A stretch of DNA of 64,000 nucleotides, taken from Epiperipatus broadwayi (taxonomy: Eukaryota; Onychophora; Udeonychophora; Euonychophora; Peripatidae). Shown piece by piece: positions 60,621 through 64,000 of this stretch. The DNA is taken from assembly GCA_028023455.1 (NCBI GenBank), contig JAQFVV010000941.1, forward strand, positions 90,977-154,976, read 5' to 3'. The notes beneath the pieces were generated by a model that made no database searches, was not told the origin of the DNA, and saw only the letters and a program-made list of their open reading frames with translations. Both the position numbers and the translations under genes were made by a program. Each line of letters begins with the position of its first letter. Position 1 is the first letter of the stretch.

Positions 60621-62200
60621 AAAAAAATACATTTATAAAATGTATCATTAGTACTATCACTGCCTTTTGCTTTACCATTATTGATATTATTAGTGTTATG
60701 AATTATTTTTGTACATATAGGCAAAAAATAATTATGATCTGTGTAGACGATGTCAAATTTATGGTTGTAGATGCAGAATTGAAGAACTTAATAGAGTCAT
60801 TACCAAAACTATTTCAGGGCTGGTTTCTCTAAAGATTCTTCTATGACATCTTGTTAATAGTTAAACTGTCTAATAATCCATAACTTAAATAAATAATAAA
60901 TACAACTGAATATCAGTTCTCCATGAGAATTTAGTTTGGATTTTGAACAAATTTATTTTGCTGTGCTCCATAGTGATAATATTTTTACACTGATGTATAT
61001 GTTGAATTTTATCTTCTATGAATAAAAGATTTTGTGATGAGGTACTCATGTCAAAAATATCTAAGAATATTAACTTTGTTGTTGTTTTGAATCTACTGTG
61101 ATTTCATAATGTTTATAATAATGCTTTACTATGTGACCATGTAATGTATCATTGATATGGAAAACCAGAATACTGAAAAAAGTAAAATAGAATTTATGAC
61201 TGGAATTTTATGCTTACCTATGTTAATATTGCTAATCAAAAGTGACACTGGTGAAAATATAGACAAATATTTGATTTTTTTGGAAGAATTATGAATTGCA
61301 TTGGAAGTGAGTTATGTAAGATGTTAAGAATTTTATTGTGATATCAATTGGAATGATTATTTTGCATTGTAGATTATCATACCCTGTTAATATATGATAT
61401 TGTAACAATAGACATCACATTTGAGAATAAAATTTCCATATTAAATTTTGTTATATCACTTTTCTACTTTAATATTTTTGATTAACTTTACAGTGTTAGG
61501 AATCACTAATAAAGGACTGCTTAAGTCTGCTAGACTAAGAATCCTGAGGAAAAAAACCTTGACAAATTTTGACATAATAAAATTTTTAAAACAAACAATA
61601 GATTATAATAGAACATGACCTCTATGTCTTTATGATATTCCTTAGAGATGGGGAATTTTGGTAGCGTATGTTGTTATTGACTTTTTTTAGATGTATCAAA
61701 ATATCTTGTTTGTAACTTTATTTCTGACTGGTATAATGCAATCTTTTGTAATTGCTTGCTATGAGGGACTGTCTTAATTAATTGTCATCATTCAACCTTT
61801 GCTAAAACTTTTTCTTCTTCTGATATTAGCAGTTCTTTCTGAAAAATTCATCTTTTGTCATTTTTAAACAGCAGGCTCACTATTGACATATTTTTTATCC
61901 ATGTTTTTTTTTATCTTTATTTTTATATTTACTTTAATATTTTTTTATTTTTTGAAATTTTCTATGCATCATCCCTCTCCCTTTCTCTGGGTATATTTTT
62001 AATTTTTTCATTATATTTTAGTTTTCTATACATGATTTTTTTTTCTCTTTAAAATGTTTTCCACATGTATGTAACTAATTCTTATATTCTATTAGGATAA
62101 CTTATAAGACTATCCATCAGTTAATAAAATCAGTAATAAAAAATTCACTATGTTTTTTTAATAAACATAGTCCATTTATATATTTAAAAATAATAAAAAT
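60621..62200. other. A+T-rich DNA without visible genes
   Basis: No domain recognised. The frame at 61,855-62,052 is T-rich DNA read as Phe, Ser and Leu. Confidence 0.5.
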
Positions 62201-62300
62201 GTCAATGCATTGGTAGCCTAGTGGTTAGCATAGCTGCCTTCCAAGCAGCTGACCTGAGTTCTCTTCTCGGTCAGCGCATTTGACATATGAAAAAAATAGT
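62201..62300 (+). mobile_element. tRNA-Gly(UCC)-derived SINE with 12-bp flanking repeat
   Basis: Bases 62,207-62,278 align end to end with a 72-base tRNA-Gly: A box TAGCCTAGTGG (62,213-62,223), a perfect 5-bp anticodon stem GCTGC/GCAGC with loop CTTCCAA (anticodon UCC), and a T arm CTGAG/CTCGG. The T loop is mutated (TTCTCTT in place of TTCGATT) and the acceptor stem has one mismatch and two wobbles. The head is followed by TGACATATGAAAAAA, the tail word of the SINEs at 48.1 and 53.09 kb. The 12-base word AATAATAAAAAT stands on both sides (62,189-62,200 and 62,301-62,312), a possible target-site duplication, although it is low complexity. Confidence 0.75.
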
Positions 62301-62312
62301 AATAATAAAAAT

Positions 62313-63685
62313 AACAAATTTTTTAACCCATTTTCTTTTTAATCATGTTTTTATTTTATGAATTATTTTTTATTTCAATTTTTCTCCAATGTTTTGACCA
62401 TATTGTGTGATTGTGTAAAGATTTGATTATTCCTATAATATATATTATCTGTTTTTAGAAGAGTTTATTTACATTTATAAGTCATCGAAAGCTTCAGTTC
62501 CTTCCTGTTTAATTATATGTCTGTTATTTCCATTACATTGATCTAAATTTATTTGGATTTGCTGACACATTCCTTTGTATTATTGACAATATCTCCACTC
62601 AAAAGATGCAATTGATTTTAATCAAAAGAATATCTATTACATAATTTTTAATATTACTTTTCAAAATTTTAAAAATGTGATGACAACAATAACAATTTAA
62701 CTAACTTCAATTTATTTCCCCCGCAAAAAAATTAATCATAAACAGCATTACAATTTTAATTTATTTATTTATATTCTGTAATATAATTTTGTATAGCATT
62801 CCTAAATTTGTTTATTCAAAATTATCAAAGTCCTAAAATATTTATGGTATGACTTGATGAATTTTATCACAGATATTTTTTTTATAATTTCATTTTTAAG
62901 TTTTGGAATAATACACAAAGCTGTTGATGTTGTATCCATTGTTTTATTTCTTTTTTCTATAAGAATGTTTTTTTGACAATCTATTATATATATCTTAGTT
63001 AATTTTTTAAAAAAAATTATACCATTCAGGAATCTTTTTTATATAGTGCATCCATGTCTTTCTTCATATTTGAGATATCTAAAAAAATTAAAACATATTT
63101 TTTTAATGTTAATCTATGATTAGAGTTCCAGATTTCAGAGCAAAAATTTAAATCTGGTGAAACTAATATATTCAATAAGTGTACACATGTAATTTTTCAA
63201 AATAATTTACAATTTTGTTATTCAATTCTTAATTGTATAACTTTTATTCAATCACATATTAATATTGTGGTTATATGTTGCATTGTTATTTTTAAAAATA
63301 CTAAATTTTATATCTCTCTTTTTGGATTATTTTCTGAAGTTAATATATAATTAAAAATGCTGATTACTTTTTAAAATAGGGTAGAGTACAATATTTTTCA
63401 ACACTGACCTCTGTATCATTTTACAGATATCATACAAAATTTGATATCTGACTATAAAATTTATCAGTTCAAAATTAATAATAGATTTACAAAATTTGAT
63501 ATCATCAACAAAAGATAGAATATTAGTGTCAATAGCATACTGCTCTTTTCGAAAGAAATTACATCTATTACTGATAATTATATATATATATATATCAAAT
63601 AATATAACCCAAATTGACAGAATAAGTAAATCGTCATTAGTACAGAAGTATAAACTTCTCTTTCTGGGTTTTCTTAATGTCAATG
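62313..63685. other. A+T-rich DNA without visible genes
   Basis: No feature recognised before the terminal microsatellite. Confidence 0.5.
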
Positions 63686-63752
63686 TAACAACAACAACAA
63701 CAACAATACCAATAATAATAATAATAATAATAACAACAACAACAACAACAAC

Positions 63753-63796
<44 letters not shown>
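63686..63796. repeat. Compound (AAC)n-(AAT)n microsatellite
   Basis: Alternating AAC and AAT blocks run with one ACC-like break near 63,709. The plus-strand poly-Thr/poly-Ile frame (63,496-63,837) and minus-strand poly-Ile/poly-Val frame (63,351-63,830) are artefacts of it. Confidence 0.95.
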
Positions 63797-64000
63797 GACC
63801 GCAGCAAATCTCTGCTGAGGTAAGAAGCAATCCTTAAGTTCTCCGATGTAAGTATTTATTTTTTACTTTTGTTCCAACTTGTTATTCGCAAAACAAACAT
63901 AATACAGGAAAAATCGAATTATATAATAGATTAATAGTGTTTTTTGAAAAATATCGGTGTGTTTTAATATCTTTTTTTAAAAAAATAAAAAATACTGACT
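63797..64000. other. Window end, no feature seen
   Basis: Short non-repetitive sequence (GACCGCAGCAAATCTCTGCT) followed by A+T-rich DNA. Confidence 0.4.

Noticed and set aside
62207-62278. A functional tRNA-Gly gene
   Set aside because: The T loop is mutated at conserved positions, the acceptor stem has a mismatch, and a SINE tail shared with other loci follows.
63351-63837. 159- and 113-residue frames on opposite strands
   Set aside because: Compound AAC/AAT microsatellite plus short flanks; no domain.

Overview
The window is very A+T-rich (roughly three quarters A+T by eye) and looks like intergenic or intronic DNA of an invertebrate animal nuclear genome. The evidence is the set of eukaryotic mobile elements: RTE-type non-LTR retrotransposons, a second APE-type LINE, a Penelope-like element with a GIY-YIG endonuclease, hAT DNA transposons, tRNA-derived SINEs, many fold-back repeats, and very long trinucleotide microsatellites. 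No operons, bacterial genes, rRNA genes or CRISPR arrays are visible. The phylum cannot be fixed from the sequence alone; molluscs, flatworms, cnidarians and arthropods all carry this mix.

No intact host protein gene is visible. Every long open frame is either a microsatellite read as poly-Ser, poly-Phe or poly-Val, or a shadow of a dead transposon. Three places have a more protein-like texture: 28.65-28.85 kb on the plus strand, 50.2-50.9 kb on the plus strand, and 51.2-51.6 kb on the minus strand. They are short, broken or lack a recognised family.

Layout: 0-4.7 kb holds A+T-rich DNA with a 0.95-kb head-to-head SINE palindrome (1.69-2.64 kb). A decayed RTE copy on the minus strand follows (4.7-7.2 kb), then a GATA-like repeat and plain DNA. 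A better RTE copy on the minus strand fills 10.96-15.3 kb; its endonuclease region is split by 249 perfect TTC units plus TAC arrays. From 15.3 to 30 kb come a polyadenylated 3' end, a small fold-back, a 92-bp-arm palindrome (18.5 kb), the 3' end of a Penelope-like element (20.2 kb), about 7 kb of empty DNA, and another palindrome (27.65 kb).

At 30.2-32.3 kb and again at 41.7-44.9 kb lie two colinear copies of an unclassified composite repeat. Between them are an RTE leader fragment, fold-back copies (33.2 and 40.0 kb), and a dead hAT (34.6-36.0 kb) with a second, cleanly bounded hAT inserted in it. After 44.8 kb come a SINE arm, a perfect 43-bp inverted repeat (45.3 kb), a third RTE fragment on the plus strand, a tRNA-like SINE (48.0 kb), a related fold-back (49.3 kb), the exon-like zone (50.2-51.6 kb), a tandem duplication, and a second inverted SINE pair (52.9 kb). 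The last part has a fold-back at 57.0 kb, a dead LINE on the minus strand (57.25-60.6 kb), a tRNA-Gly(UCC)-derived SINE (62.2 kb) and a compound microsatellite (63.7 kb).

The parts do not form a pathway. The main theme is inverted-repeat architecture: at least nine hairpin-forming loci, several sharing one sequence family, and several carrying a CTGANGA-stem-GAAA motif.
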